This document shows, in pieces, positions 1 through 8,648 of a stretch of DNA of 64,000 bases. The notes beneath the pieces were generated by a model that saw only the letters and a list, made by a program, of their open reading frames with translations, searched no databases and was not told the origin of the DNA. Numbering within the stretch: the stretch's first letter is position 1; each line of letters opens with the position of its first letter. The DNA comes from Thiomicrospira cyclica ALM1 (GTDB lineage Bacteria; Pseudomonadota; Gammaproteobacteria; Thiomicrospirales; Thiomicrospiraceae): assembly GCF_000214825.1 (NCBI RefSeq), contig NC_015581.1, positions 1,674,001-1,738,000 of the forward strand, read 5' to 3'. A program made the translations under genes and the position numbers.

Positions 1-1038
1 ATTTTGGTGCAAGAATCACCCAAGCGTATGCTAGACCGCGGCCGCTTTAACGAAGCCTACTTAATGCACGTTTCCACCAGCCCGCAATATGCGATTATTG
101 CTAGTTGTGACGTCGCCGCGGCCATGATGGAGCCCCCGGGTGGTACGGCACTGGTTGAGGAATCGATTGCTGAAGCGATTGACTTTAGACGCGCAATGCG
201 CAAAGTCGATGAAGAATACGGTGACTCTTGGTGGTTTAAGGTTTGGGGTCCCGATGAGTTAGCCGAAGAAGGGATTGGCGAACGTGATGATTGGGTATTG
301 CGCACCGATGATCCCTGGCATGGCTTTGGTAATTTAGCGTCTAACTTTAATATGCTCGATCCGATTAAAGCGACCATCATTACACCCGGCCTGGCGGTCA
401 ATGGCGATTTTTCAGAGTCTGGTATTCCAGCAGCCATCGTGACGCGCTACCTCGCCGAACACGGAGTTATTATTGAAAAAACAGGGCTCTACTCCTTCTT
501 TATCATGTTTACCATTGGGATTACCAAAGGCCGTTGGAATACGATGGTAACCGCCTTACAGCAGTTTAAAGACGACTATGATCGCAATATGCCGTTATGG
601 CGCGTGTTACCTGGGTTCATTAAAAAATACCCTCGTTATGAGCGTATTGGTCTGCGTGATTTGTGTAATGCCATTCACAACATGTATCGTGAAAGTGATG
701 TCGCGCGCTTAACCACCGAGATGTATACCTCGCACATGGAGCCAGCGATGAAACCCGCTGATGCCTACGCGATGATGGTGCATAACAAAATCGAGCGTGT
801 TGAAGTTGACGATCTAGAAGGCCGCATTACCGCGGTACTATTGACACCTTATCCACCGGGTATTCCATTACTGATCCCTGGCGAACGCGTCAATAAAACG
901 ATTTTGAACTACTTAAAGTTTGCGCAAACGTTTAACGAGAAATTCCCTGGCTTTGAAACGGATGTTCATGGTCTGGAAAAAATCGAAAAAGATGGCAAAA
1001 CGGTTTATGCGATGGACTGCGTTAAACGAGACGTTTAG
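1..1038 (+). CDS. Orn/Lys/Arg decarboxylase, C-terminal part (5' end outside window)
   Basis: PLP-dependent decarboxylase of the bacterial arginine/lysine/ornithine family (fold type I), which converts a basic amino acid to a polyamine precursor or amine, as in acid resistance or polyamine synthesis. The reading frame is open from base 1, so the gene starts upstream and only about 345 residues are visible; full-length relatives have about 710-755. The text aligns well with E. coli AdiA: an EAYLMHVSTSPQY stretch at the start, then WHGF, DPIKAT, a GIPAAIV-EHGVIIEKTG block, and the C-terminal LLTPYPPGIPLLIPGE motif. The PLP lysine should lie upstream of the window. Substrate (Arg, Lys or Orn) cannot be fixed from this half, though AdiA-like is favoured. 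The next gene starts 44 bases downstream on the same strand. Confidence 0.88.
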   Translation: MLVQESPKRMLDRGRFNEAYLMHVSTSPQYAIIASCDVAAAMMEPPGGTALVEESIAEAIDFRRAMRKVDEEYGDSWWFKVWGPDELAEEGIGERDDWVLRTDDPWHGFGNLASNFNMLDPIKATIITPGLAVNGDFSESGIPAAIVTRYLAEHGVIIEKTGLYSFFIMFTIGITKGRWNTMVTALQQFKDDYDRNMPLWRVLPGFIKKYPRYERIGLRDLCNAIHNMYRESDVARLTTEMYTSHMEPAMKPADAYAMMVHNKIERVEVDDLEGRITAVLLTPYPPGIPLLIPGERVNKTILNYLKFAQTFNEKFPGFETDVHGLEKIEKDGKTVYAMDCVKRDV

Positions 1039-1082
1039 CATTCCATCTATTTACTTAATGCCTAGCAAAGGACTCGCTATAC

Positions 1083-2570
1083 TTGTATCGCATTTTTAAA
1101 TACGACTATATGCCATCCCAATGGATGACAGCCAAGGAAACGCTCAAGCATATGCTAGGCTTTAAGCTAAAATTAATTTTAGTCGCGTTGCTGTTTGGAC
1201 TATTTTTAGTGATTGGTACGATTGTCACCAACCACTATATGCTCAAGACCAGCTTGATTGAATATGTCGATCAACGCGATCAACTGCATCTAGAACGGAT
1301 CAAAAAGAATCTGCAACATGTGCTTACGCAACGTGGCGAGCATGACCTATCGCAGATGGATGAAGTTACCTGGAAAAACCTGGTAGGTATTTCCAGCAGA
1401 GTCGATTTTGCCGAAACCATGGTACCCGCCGAAGTATTTTTATTTCACCCTTTCTCGGAATTCAAACGCTTTCATCCGGATTATACCGAAAAGCGCTTGA
1501 GTCTTATGACAACAGAACGCCAGTGCATTTTTGGCAACGAAACCAGTAACCGTACTTTGTTTTTACCTATCGAACTGAATGATGAGAAAATTGGCTATAT
1601 TGGCTATACCCATCGTGAAGAGCTCACAGAAAGCTTGGATATTCAGCTAGAAAAGCGTCAGCGCGAGCTCATTACATACAGCGTTGCTTTTTTAGTGCTC
1701 ATCACCGGCCTGCTCCTGCTCCCGATTGCCCATTATTTTATTCACCCGGTCCTAGCAGTTACCCAAGGGATGCGCGCTTTAACCGCAGGGCGCTTTGATA
1801 CGCGTTTAAAAGTTAACCGCCGGGATGAAATGGGGCAGCTGTTACAAGATTTTAATCATCTTGCCAAAAGCTTGAAAAAAAACCAACAAAGCCGTAATCA
1901 ATGGATTGCTGATATTTCGCATGAATTACGCACCCCATTAACGATTATCCGTGGCGATATTGAGGCAATGAAAGACGGTGTTCGCCCGCTTAACCAACAA
2001 ACCCTCGATAACCTGCATAGTGAAGTGGTGCATCTAAACCGACTGATTGACGATCTTTATCAAATCGCATTGAATGATGTCGGTGGTCTACGCTATCAAA
2101 TGAATCGCGTCAACGTCACCAACCTCATTAAAAATGCCCTTGATAACTTCCATGGCCAGGCTGAAACAAAAGGTCTTAAACTCTACGCTCGCCTGCCCGA
2201 ACAGGACCTGTTTTTGCTCGGCGATAGTGACCGCTTACATCAAATGTTGGCAAATTTACTCGCCAACAGCATTGCCTACACTGACGCGCCTGGCGAGATT
2301 CACCTAACGCTTACCCAAAACAAAAAAGTGTTACACTTAACTCTAGAAGATACGGCACCGACCGTGAGCGAAGAAGCGATGCAACATCTGTTTGAACGCT
2401 TTTATCGTGCCGAAGGGTCACGTAACCGCCGCTTTGGTGGGGCGGGGATTGGCTTGGCGTTAGTACAACAAATTGTGCAAGCGCATCAAGGTGATGTGAC
2501 CGTTTCTGCCAGCCAATTAGGCGGCCTTAAATTTACTCTAACCCTGCCTCAGGAGGCTTATGCATCATGA
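1083..2570 (+). CDS. BaeS-like sensor histidine kinase
   Basis: Membrane sensor kinase of an envelope-stress-type two-component pair. Visible order: a transmembrane helix near residues 28-48, a periplasmic sensor of about 150 residues, a second helix near 198-218, a HAMP linker, a HisKA box (ISHELRTPLT, phospho-acceptor His near 280), and a HATPase domain with N box (LLANSIAYTD) and G boxes (GGAGIGLALV). The start taken is TTG at 1083, with AAAGGA about 10 bases upstream; an ATG at 1125 is an alternative that would only shorten the cytoplasmic tail. The stop overlaps the regulator start in an ATGA arrangement, so the two are translationally coupled. The domain plan and H box resemble BaeS, but the ligand is unknown. 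Confidence 0.87.
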   Translation: MYRIFKYDYMPSQWMTAKETLKHMLGFKLKLILVALLFGLFLVIGTIVTNHYMLKTSLIEYVDQRDQLHLERIKKNLQHVLTQRGEHDLSQMDEVTWKNLVGISSRVDFAETMVPAEVFLFHPFSEFKRFHPDYTEKRLSLMTTERQCIFGNETSNRTLFLPIELNDEKIGYIGYTHREELTESLDIQLEKRQRELITYSVAFLVLITGLLLLPIAHYFIHPVLAVTQGMRALTAGRFDTRLKVNRRDEMGQLLQDFNHLAKSLKKNQQSRNQWIADISHELRTPLTIIRGDIEAMKDGVRPLNQQTLDNLHSEVVHLNRLIDDLYQIALNDVGGLRYQMNRVNVTNLIKNALDNFHGQAETKGLKLYARLPEQDLFLLGDSDRLHQMLANLLANSIAYTDAPGEIHLTLTQNKKVLHLTLEDTAPTVSEEAMQHLFERFYRAEGSRNRRFGGAGIGLALVQQIVQAHQGDVTVSASQLGGLKFTLTLPQEAYAS

Positions 2571-3286
2571 ACATTTTAATTATTGAAGATGAGAAACGCA
2601 TTGCCGATTTGCTCGAGGATTATCTCAAGGCTGAAGGCTATTCGACTCAGCAACTTAACACCGGCGCTAATGCGGTTAAAACCATTCGGGAATCGCACCC
2701 AGACTTGGTTTTGCTGGATATTATGCTACCCGAGGTAGACGGGATTAGCATTTGTCAAAACGTGCGTAAAACCTCCCAGGTTCCGATCATTATGATCAGT
2801 GCAAAAGTGGAAGAAATGGATCGCATTTTAGGGCTTGATTTGGGGGCCGATGATTACATCTGCAAACCCTTTAGCCCACGCGAAGTGATGGCTCGCGTTC
2901 GCGCTGTACTTCGTCGTCATTACGAGATGAAACAACCCAGCGAGTGGACACTGGATGAAACCCGCTCACAAATTCACTACCAAGAGCAATCTGTGGCCTT
3001 AACCGCGGTGGAATTTGCGTTATTTCAAGTGCTTTATGAGCACCCAGGACAAATCTTCTCGCGCACTCAGTTGATGAATCGTATTTATCAAGATGGGCGT
3101 ATTGTTTCTGATCGCACAGTCGATAGTCATATTAAAAAATTGCGTCAAAAAATGCATCAAGTATGGCCGGCAACGGATGTCATTCATTCCGTTTATGGTA
3201 TTGGCTATAAATTTGAAGTATTAGAAGATGGTGATCCTGGCTTGAATAATCAAGACAGCGAACTAGAATCAGCTGCGGCTGACTAA
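2567..3286 (+). CDS. BaeR-like OmpR-family response regulator
   Basis: Response regulator partner of the kinase just upstream, overlapping it by 4 bases. Receiver domain: acidic pair E7/D8, phospho-acceptor D51 in LLDIMLP, and the conserved Lys in CKPFSP near residue 100. The C-terminal half is a winged-helix OmpR/PhoB DNA-binding domain (SRTQLMNRIYQ, RTVDSHIKKLRQKM, SVYGIGYKFE). The very end (about 20 residues, acidic and Asn-rich) is not conserved. The close match to the BaeR receiver and wing suggests control of efflux or envelope genes; the RND pair at 11.7 kb is a possible but untested target. Ends 14 bases before a convergent gene. Confidence 0.88.
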   Translation: MNILIIEDEKRIADLLEDYLKAEGYSTQQLNTGANAVKTIRESHPDLVLLDIMLPEVDGISICQNVRKTSQVPIIMISAKVEEMDRILGLDLGADDYICKPFSPREVMARVRAVLRRHYEMKQPSEWTLDETRSQIHYQEQSVALTAVEFALFQVLYEHPGQIFSRTQLMNRIYQDGRIVSDRTVDSHIKKLRQKMHQVWPATDVIHSVYGIGYKFEVLEDGDPGLNNQDSELESAAAD

Positions 3287-3300
3287 TTACTCAGCGGAAT

Positions 3301-4536
3301 CTAAGGCACAGTCGATTTTATCTGCTGTGCCACTGCAACCGATTGCGATAAAACCGCAGTCAACAAAAAGCCACCTGTAGGTGCTTCCCAGTCCAACATC
3401 TCTCCAGCACAATAACAACCAGGTCTGGTTATCAACTGCCCCACCCCATCAACCTGACTAAAACGCACACCGCCGGCACTACTAATCGCCTCTGCAATAG
3501 GTCTTGGTTGGGTTAAGTGCAATTGATAGTGTTTCAGCAGACCGGTTAACTCCGCAGGATCTGCCACTGCTTGGTTTAATTGCACGCTGGTTAATTGTTC
3601 ACGCAATAGCCCCAAACGCACGCCATCAATACCGGTGCGCTTTAAAAAGTTACTGATACTCAATTTGCCTCGCGGCTTACTTAAACGCTGTAGCAACTGC
3701 GCCTCGGTTAAGGCTGGCAATAAATCCAAATGAGCCTGAACCCGTCCTTGCTGCATCAAGGTATCACGAATCATCCGAGATAGGCTGTAGATCAAACTGC
3801 CCTCGATACCGGCTTGGGTTATCAGACATTCACCAAGCTGCGACCAGGCCTGCTGCTGGGCATCCACTACCGTTAAACGCACGTTTTTTAACGGCTGACC
3901 AGCAAACTGCTGTTGAAAAATCGGCGACCAGGCCTGCTCAAAGCCACAATTGGCCGGTAAAAACGGTGCTATTTCATCGTCATTAAAATAATCAATCCAA
4001 GCCCCGTTTGAACCCAAATGTGGCCAACTGGCGCCACCGAGTGCCAAAATAACCCGATCAGCTGCGATAGCCTGCTCACCATCGGGCGTTTGAAATTTTA
4101 ATAACTGCTTAGAAGAAGACAAGTTATCCCAACCTTGCCACTGGTGTCTCATTAATAGCTGCACGCCCTGCTGACGCAAACGCTGCAGCCACTTACGCAA
4201 TAAGGGAGCGGCTTTCATATCCTGAGGATACACACGACCCGACGAACCGACAAAGGTCGTTAGACCAAAACTATGCACCCACTCACGAACATGATCTGGG
4301 CCAAACATGCTTAACCAAGGTCTAATCCGTGCTGCTTGCTGACCATAACCCGCAACAAATTGCTCGAAAGGCATATCATGGGTAATATTTAAGCCACCCC
4401 GCCCGGCCTGCAAAAACTTACGCCCTGGTGATGGCATCCCATCATAGACTGTAACCTTAAATCGGGGATCGGTTGCCAGCTGTTCTGCCACCATCAAACC
4501 ACCCGGTCCACCACCCACTATAGCCACTTGTATCAT
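3301..4536 (-). CDS. HI0933/PP_4765-type FAD-binding flavoprotein
   Basis: Predicted NAD(P)/FAD-dependent oxidoreductase of the uncharacterised HI0933 (YhiN-like) family. It starts MIQVAIVGGGPGGLM, a Rossmann dinucleotide-binding fold. It then shows the family signature GRKFLQAGRGGLNITH and ends with a second FAD contact, CAGEMLDWEAPTGGF. Length is 411 residues, normal for the PP_4765 subgroup. The ATG at 4536 is preferred over an in-frame ATG at 4563 because AGAGG sits eight bases before it and the GGGPGG motif then falls in the usual place. Substrate and physiological role are unknown. Convergent with the response regulator gene. Two CAGGCCTG palindromes lie inside (3845, 3929). Confidence 0.83.
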   Translation of the reverse strand: MIQVAIVGGGPGGLMVAEQLATDPRFKVTVYDGMPSPGRKFLQAGRGGLNITHDMPFEQFVAGYGQQAARIRPWLSMFGPDHVREWVHSFGLTTFVGSSGRVYPQDMKAAPLLRKWLQRLRQQGVQLLMRHQWQGWDNLSSSKQLLKFQTPDGEQAIAADRVILALGGASWPHLGSNGAWIDYFNDDEIAPFLPANCGFEQAWSPIFQQQFAGQPLKNVRLTVVDAQQQAWSQLGECLITQAGIEGSLIYSLSRMIRDTLMQQGRVQAHLDLLPALTEAQLLQRLSKPRGKLSISNFLKRTGIDGVRLGLLREQLTSVQLNQAVADPAELTGLLKHYQLHLTQPRPIAEAISSAGGVRFSQVDGVGQLITRPGCYCAGEMLDWEAPTGGFLLTAVLSQSVAVAQQIKSTVP

Positions 4537-4570
4537 ATAGCCAACCTCTTTTGTTAGCCGCATTATAACG

Positions 4571-4596
4571 AAAAAGCCCCTATCAAAAGGGGCTTA
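4571..4596 (-). terminator. Rho-independent terminator after the MBL hydrolase gene
   Basis: Read on the minus strand, AAGCCCC, an 8-base loop and GGGGCTT are followed by a T run. It lies 30 bases after the stop of the gene ending at 4626. Confidence 0.8.
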
Positions 4597-4625
4597 ACAA
4601 GGCTATCTAAACAACAATAGGCTAA

Positions 4626-5681
4626 CTAATCGGTGGAATCACCTAAGTCTAGCCCTTTGAGTTCACGATAAATGTGCCGCGCGTTACCCGCAAAGGTTTG
4701 TGCATAGACTTCACGATGACTAAACTGTGACTGATCGAGGTTCTCGGCATCACGCAGATCGCCACCCCGATCAATAATCGCCTGAATTTCACGGTGCATC
4801 CATTGTAGATAGTCATAGGTATCACGCTTAACGGTCGCCATATCGGTCGGCACACCATGGCCTGGCACAATAATCGTCCCTTCAGGGGTAAAGTCCATAA
4901 AGCGTTCAAAGGTTTTCACCCATTCTTGAGTGTCGGTGTAACTGAACAAAGCCAACATCCTGCTTTCATAGGCGTTGTCGCCTGGGAAAATCACATTGCG
5001 TGATGGAATGTACAAGGAGGTCGAACCGGGCGTATGACCCTTACCAAAGTAGTGCATCTGTACTACTTCACCGCCGCCCACATCGATATCCATGCGGTCA
5101 TCAAACACAGTAAACTCATCAGAAATGTCATAGGCTGGGGCAGTTAACTGATAGCCCACTGCGCGTGACCAGCGGTCTTTAATAATATCCCAGCTAGCAT
5201 GAAAATCGGCATGAGCTTGACGGTTTGAGTAGAAATTACGCACGCCCATGTCATACCAATAACTGGACCCTAAATGCGCGTGACCTTGGTGGTTTTCCAC
5301 CGCCACCCATTTAACCGGCTTATCGGTTATCTGCTGGATTTGGCGATGCAGTGCTTGTGATAACGCCGGGTTAGCACTGCCATTAAAGACAAAAACACCA
5401 TCTTCAAAAATCATGAAACTTAAATTGTTATTCAAGCCGTAGTTGGTCGGGTTATGCCAAATCATGCTGCCCACCACGGTATAAACACCATCCGTAACTC
5501 TACGAGCCTGCGGAATTTGAATGCGTGGCCCTAAATAACCGGCTTGGCGCTCGGCACGCTCTAGCTCTTGCATATAGTGCTGTAAAGCTCGCGCTAGCGG
5601 ATCTTGCGCTAAGGCTTTACCACTCGTCAGTGCGGCGGCACCACCAAGGCCAGCGAGTAAAAAGTCGCGTCGTTTCATCAT
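4626..5681 (-). CDS. Tat-exported MBL-fold metallohydrolase with altered metal motif
   Basis: 351-residue exported protein. The N-terminus (MMKRRDFLLAGLGGAAALTSGKALA) is a twin-arginine signal, so it should fold before export to the periplasm. The metallo-beta-lactamase fold shows in the VFVFNGSANP strand, the GKGHTPGSTSLY motif, the FPGDNAYESR region and the VPGHGVPTD motif. The first metal motif, normally HxHxDH, reads NHQGHAHLGS around residues 130-139, so the usual second His and the Asp are missing while H131, H134 and H136 remain. This could mean a different metal site or a new activity. The substrate is unknown. It follows a TetR-type gene after 49 bases and is probably co-transcribed with it. 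Confidence 0.8.
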   Translation of the reverse strand: MMKRRDFLLAGLGGAAALTSGKALAQDPLARALQHYMQELERAERQAGYLGPRIQIPQARRVTDGVYTVVGSMIWHNPTNYGLNNNLSFMIFEDGVFVFNGSANPALSQALHRQIQQITDKPVKWVAVENHQGHAHLGSSYWYDMGVRNFYSNRQAHADFHASWDIIKDRWSRAVGYQLTAPAYDISDEFTVFDDRMDIDVGGGEVVQMHYFGKGHTPGSTSLYIPSRNVIFPGDNAYESRMLALFSYTDTQEWVKTFERFMDFTPEGTIIVPGHGVPTDMATVKRDTYDYLQWMHREIQAIIDRGGDLRDAENLDQSQFSHREVYAQTFAGNARHIYRELKGLDLGDSTD

Positions 5682-5730
5682 GATTATCTTCCTTTAATGT
5701 CGTTTTTATCTAGTTTTTGTTTTGAATCGT

Positions 5731-6330
5731 CTAGAGTGCAATCGCCTGCCAACTTGTTTGAATCAGTTCATCGCGATAGTCAGCCAAGGGCTTAGGTAAC
5801 ACACCATCTAAATAAAGCTGCAAAATGCGCAATACCGGACCGAATGCCACGGCCGCCATAATTAACGCATCCTGTTGCTTTATCTCATTTTGCGCAATGC
5901 CCCGAGCCACCACATCGCGCAACACCATAAAGGGCTTGGCAGAGCAGGCCGAACGGGTATCTGGCAAAAAATCCTGATGCCTGGCATAGAGTAAAAATGC
6001 CATCACATCCGGAAACTCTAACGCAAAGCCAAACATCCACTCCACTAGGGCACGATATTGGTCACGCGATAGAGCATATTGGGCAATAATCGCTTCCTGT
6101 TGCTGGGTCAATTCATCAAATAACCGCACCATTAAAATCTTCGCCACACCCTCTTTATCACCAAAATGTTTATATATACTGCCAATGCTGACACCGGAGT
6201 CGGCTACTAAATCAGGAATAGAGGTTTTGTGAAACCCCTGTTCAACAAACAACCTCAGCGCACTATTAAGCACTTTGGTTTGTAGCGGCGAACCTTGCTG
6301 ATGCTTAAAAAACGTTTTTGAAAAGACCAT
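5731..6330 (-). CDS. TetR/AcrR-family transcriptional regulator
   Basis: 199-residue repressor-type regulator. The N-terminal helix-turn-helix is clear: ALRLFVEQGFHKTSIPDLVADSG followed by VSIGSIYKHFGDKEG, the TetR signature. The C-terminal ligand-binding half has no recognisable identity. It lies directly upstream of, and in the same direction as, the MBL hydrolase gene. A perfect inverted repeat 20 bases before its start (6351-6370) has the size and shape of a TetR operator. The simplest reading is an autoregulated regulator controlling the exported hydrolase in response to a small molecule. Confidence 0.88.
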   Translation of the reverse strand: MVFSKTFFKHQQGSPLQTKVLNSALRLFVEQGFHKTSIPDLVADSGVSIGSIYKHFGDKEGVAKILMVRLFDELTQQQEAIIAQYALSRDQYRALVEWMFGFALEFPDVMAFLLYARHQDFLPDTRSACSAKPFMVLRDVVARGIAQNEIKQQDALIMAAVAFGPVLRILQLYLDGVLPKPLADYRDELIQTSWQAIAL

Positions 6331-6350
6331 AAAATCTAATTAGTCACTAA

Positions 6351-6370
6351 TAGAATGAACTTTCATTCTA
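6351..6370. promoter_or_regulatory. Probable TetR operator
   Basis: TAGAATGAA-CT-TTCATTCTA: 9-base perfect arms with a 2-base spacer, 20 bases upstream of the TetR start codon. The GAATGA-N4-TCATTC core is typical of AcrR/TetR-family operators. It probably mediates autorepression of the TetR-MBL pair. Confidence 0.7.
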
Positions 6371-6446
6371 TTTTTTTAACCCTAGGTTTCAAGACATTTA
6401 TGCGCTAAATCTTCCAATAACACCATTAATAAAATCAATATACTTG

Positions 6447-6474
6447 TTGCAACTTGCCCTGATTCTGTTATTCT
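6447..6474 (+). promoter_or_regulatory. Possible sigma70 promoter of the deaD-like gene
   Basis: TTGCAA and TATTCT separated by 16 bases. If used, transcription starts near 6481 and the mRNA has a leader of about 275 bases. Assigned by eye only. Confidence 0.4.
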
Positions 6475-6480
6475 AGCCGA

Positions 6481-6757
6481 GCTTTATTGCTTTGCTCTCT
6501 CATTAGTGACGACTTATTATCTCTGTGCTAGCTCACAGATTGATTTCGCTAGACCGAGAGCCATACGGAGCTCGGGAACTTTTTAATGACCTTTGATAGC
6601 GTCATTTCTACTTTCTTACTGCATCAGTCCAGCATCGATGTCATCACATCATAGTGTTTAGGTGTGCGCACCATCGCCATAGGACTTGTCCAGACCGCCG
6701 TTTTTCCGTTGATCTGAGCCATAAGCGTTTTTTCATTAGCACTAAAAGGAAAACCCT
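6481..6757 (+). promoter_or_regulatory. Long structured 5' leader of the DEAD-box helicase mRNA
   Basis: The 427-base gap between the TetR gene and the helicase holds no convincing gene. Three hairpins can be drawn. The first is TCTGTG/CACAGA (6522-6527 with 6534-6539). The second is CCGAG/CTCGG (6553-6557 with 6571-6575), with an inner CC-ATAC-GG and followed by AACTTTTT. The third is AATGAC/GTCATT (6585-6590 with 6601-6606). The gene then has a good ribosome binding site (AAAAGGAAAA). Cold-shock mRNAs such as csdA/deaD and cspA in other gammaproteobacteria have comparably long leaders, so a temperature- or growth-responsive leader is likely. The second hairpin could act as an attenuator. 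Confidence 0.5.
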
Positions 6758-8557
6758 ATGAGCGAAACTATCCAAGATGTAACATTCGAAAGCTTTAACC
6801 TGATCCCACAAGTATTGAAAGCCTTACAAGATGTGGGCTATGAAACCCCGTCACCGATTCAAGCACAAGCGATTCCCCCTATTTTAGAAGGCCGTGATAT
6901 TTTAGGTATGGCGCAAACCGGTACCGGTAAAACCGCTGCTTTTGCGCTACCTTTGCTATCACGTGTTGATATTCAAAACACCAACACCCAAATTTTAGTT
7001 TTAGCGCCAACCCGTGAACTGGCGATTCAGGTGGCTGAGGCTTTCCAAAGCTTTGCCCATCATATGAAAGGTTTTCATGTACTGCCGATTTACGGTGGTC
7101 AAGAGTATGGCGGTCAAATTCGCGCACTTAAACGTGGCGCACAAGTGGTTGTCGGCACGCCAGGTCGCGTAATGGATCACATGCGCAAAGGCACACTTAA
7201 GCTTGATAATCTGCAAGCCTTAGTCTTAGACGAAGCCGATGAAATGCTACGCATGGGTTTTATTGATGATGTTGAATGGGTACTAGAGCAAACGCCACAA
7301 GATCGTCAAATTGCCTTGTTCTCAGCGACCATGCCAAAAGAAGTTCATAAGATTGCCAGCAAGCATTTAAACAATCCGGTTGAAGTGATTATCAAACAAA
7401 AAACCGGCACCGCCTCAACGATTAGCCAGTCTTATTGGTTGGTCAGTGGTTTACACAAATTAGATGCGCTAACCCGGATCTTAGAAGCCACCGAGTTTGA
7501 TGGCATGATTATTTTTGTGCGCACTAAAACCGCTACCATTGAATTGGCTGAAAAACTCGAAGCTCGTGGTTATGCCGCCGCCGCCTTAAATGGTGACATT
7601 GCGCAGAATCACCGTGAGCGTATTGTTGACCAGCTTAAAAAAGGCAAAATTGATATTTTGATTGCAACCGACGTGGTCGCACGTGGTCTTGACGTTGAGC
7701 GTATTACCCACGTGGTGAACTATGACATTCCATATGATACCGAAAGCTATGTTCACCGTATCGGTCGTACCGGTCGTGCTGGCCGCTCTGGTAATGCGAT
7801 TTTGTTTGTTGCACCACGTGAACGCCGTTTGTTACAACAAATTGAGCGTGCGACTAACAAAAAAATTGATATGTTAACGCTACCAAGCACCCAAGATATC
7901 AACGATCAACGCGTTGAAAAGTTTAAGGCGCGCATTACCGATGCCCTCGAGCAAGAAGGTTTGGAATTCTATCAACAAATGATTGAAGACCTCCAGCAAT
8001 CATCGAATGTTCCAGCATTAGAAATTGCCGCCGCCTTAGCAAAACTGGCTCAGGGTGATGCACCTTTCTTCTTAGAAGATAAGCCAATTCGTCAAGCCAG
8101 CTTCCGTGATGACGATCGGGGCTCACGTGGGGCGCGCGACTTTGGACGTGATCGTCCAGCCCGTGGCCGTGGCGAGCGCGGTGATCGTACAGAACGCGCA
8201 CCACGTCGCCCACGCGTAGACGGCCCACCTGAGTCTGGCATGAAGCGTTACCGCATTAATGTTGGTTTTGCCAATGGCGTTAAGCCAGGCAATATTATTG
8301 GCGCGATTGCCAATGAAGCGAATATTGATGGCGCATCGATTCGTCAGTTGAATATTCAGGATGGCTTTAGCCTAGTTGATTTGCCAGCTGATTTATCGAA
8401 AGCGCAATTAGCGACACTGAAGAAAACCTGGATTTGTGGCCAACCTGCCGATTTAACGGAAGTTCGTGACACCGCTGCGACACCGGGTGCGCGTCCAAAG
8501 TTGAGCCGCAAGCCAGCTGGCGCTCCACGCACTAAGCGTAGCATGGGTTCGGTTTAA
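6758..8557 (+). CDS. deaD: DEAD-box RNA helicase, CsdA/DeaD type
   Basis: 599-residue ATP-dependent RNA helicase that unwinds RNA during ribosome assembly and cold adaptation. In order: Q motif (PSPIQAQAIP), Walker A (AQTGTGKT), PTRELA, GG, TPGRV, DEAD (VLDEADEML near residue 158), SAT, a second RecA domain with ARGLD and HRIGRTGRAGR, an Arg/Asp/Gly-rich linker near residues 450-490, and a C-terminal DbpA-type RNA-binding domain (YRINVGFANGVKPGNIIGAI). That domain order and length match CsdA/DeaD rather than RhlE or SrmB. The start ATG has AAAAGGA eight bases before it. It stands alone, with a long leader before it and a strong terminator after it. Confidence 0.93.
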   Translation: MSETIQDVTFESFNLIPQVLKALQDVGYETPSPIQAQAIPPILEGRDILGMAQTGTGKTAAFALPLLSRVDIQNTNTQILVLAPTRELAIQVAEAFQSFAHHMKGFHVLPIYGGQEYGGQIRALKRGAQVVVGTPGRVMDHMRKGTLKLDNLQALVLDEADEMLRMGFIDDVEWVLEQTPQDRQIALFSATMPKEVHKIASKHLNNPVEVIIKQKTGTASTISQSYWLVSGLHKLDALTRILEATEFDGMIIFVRTKTATIELAEKLEARGYAAAALNGDIAQNHRERIVDQLKKGKIDILIATDVVARGLDVERITHVVNYDIPYDTESYVHRIGRTGRAGRSGNAILFVAPRERRLLQQIERATNKKIDMLTLPSTQDINDQRVEKFKARITDALEQEGLEFYQQMIEDLQQSSNVPALEIAAALAKLAQGDAPFFLEDKPIRQASFRDDDRGSRGARDFGRDRPARGRGERGDRTERAPRRPRVDGPPESGMKRYRINVGFANGVKPGNIIGAIANEANIDGASIRQLNIQDGFSLVDLPADLSKAQLATLKKTWICGQPADLTEVRDTAATPGARPKLSRKPAGAPRTKRSMGSV

Positions 8558-8608
8558 TCGTCCTAAGTTATCCTAAGCAGGCCTACTTAGTGATAAGCTA
8601 GGCCAAAT

Positions 8609-8648
8609 AAAAAAGCCCCCGTCTCCATTTGGATTCGGGGGCTTTTTT
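8609..8648. terminator. Bidirectional rho-independent terminator
   Basis: AAAAAAGCCCCCG and CGGGGGCTTTTTT form a 13-base perfect stem with T runs on both strands. It serves the helicase from the left and the D-lactate dehydrogenase from the right; the latter's stop begins at the last bases of the stem. Confidence 0.92.

Noticed and set aside
57-437. 126-codon minus-strand frame opposite the decarboxylase gene
   Set aside because: It lies wholly within a strongly conserved coding region on the other strand and has no motif or ribosome binding site.
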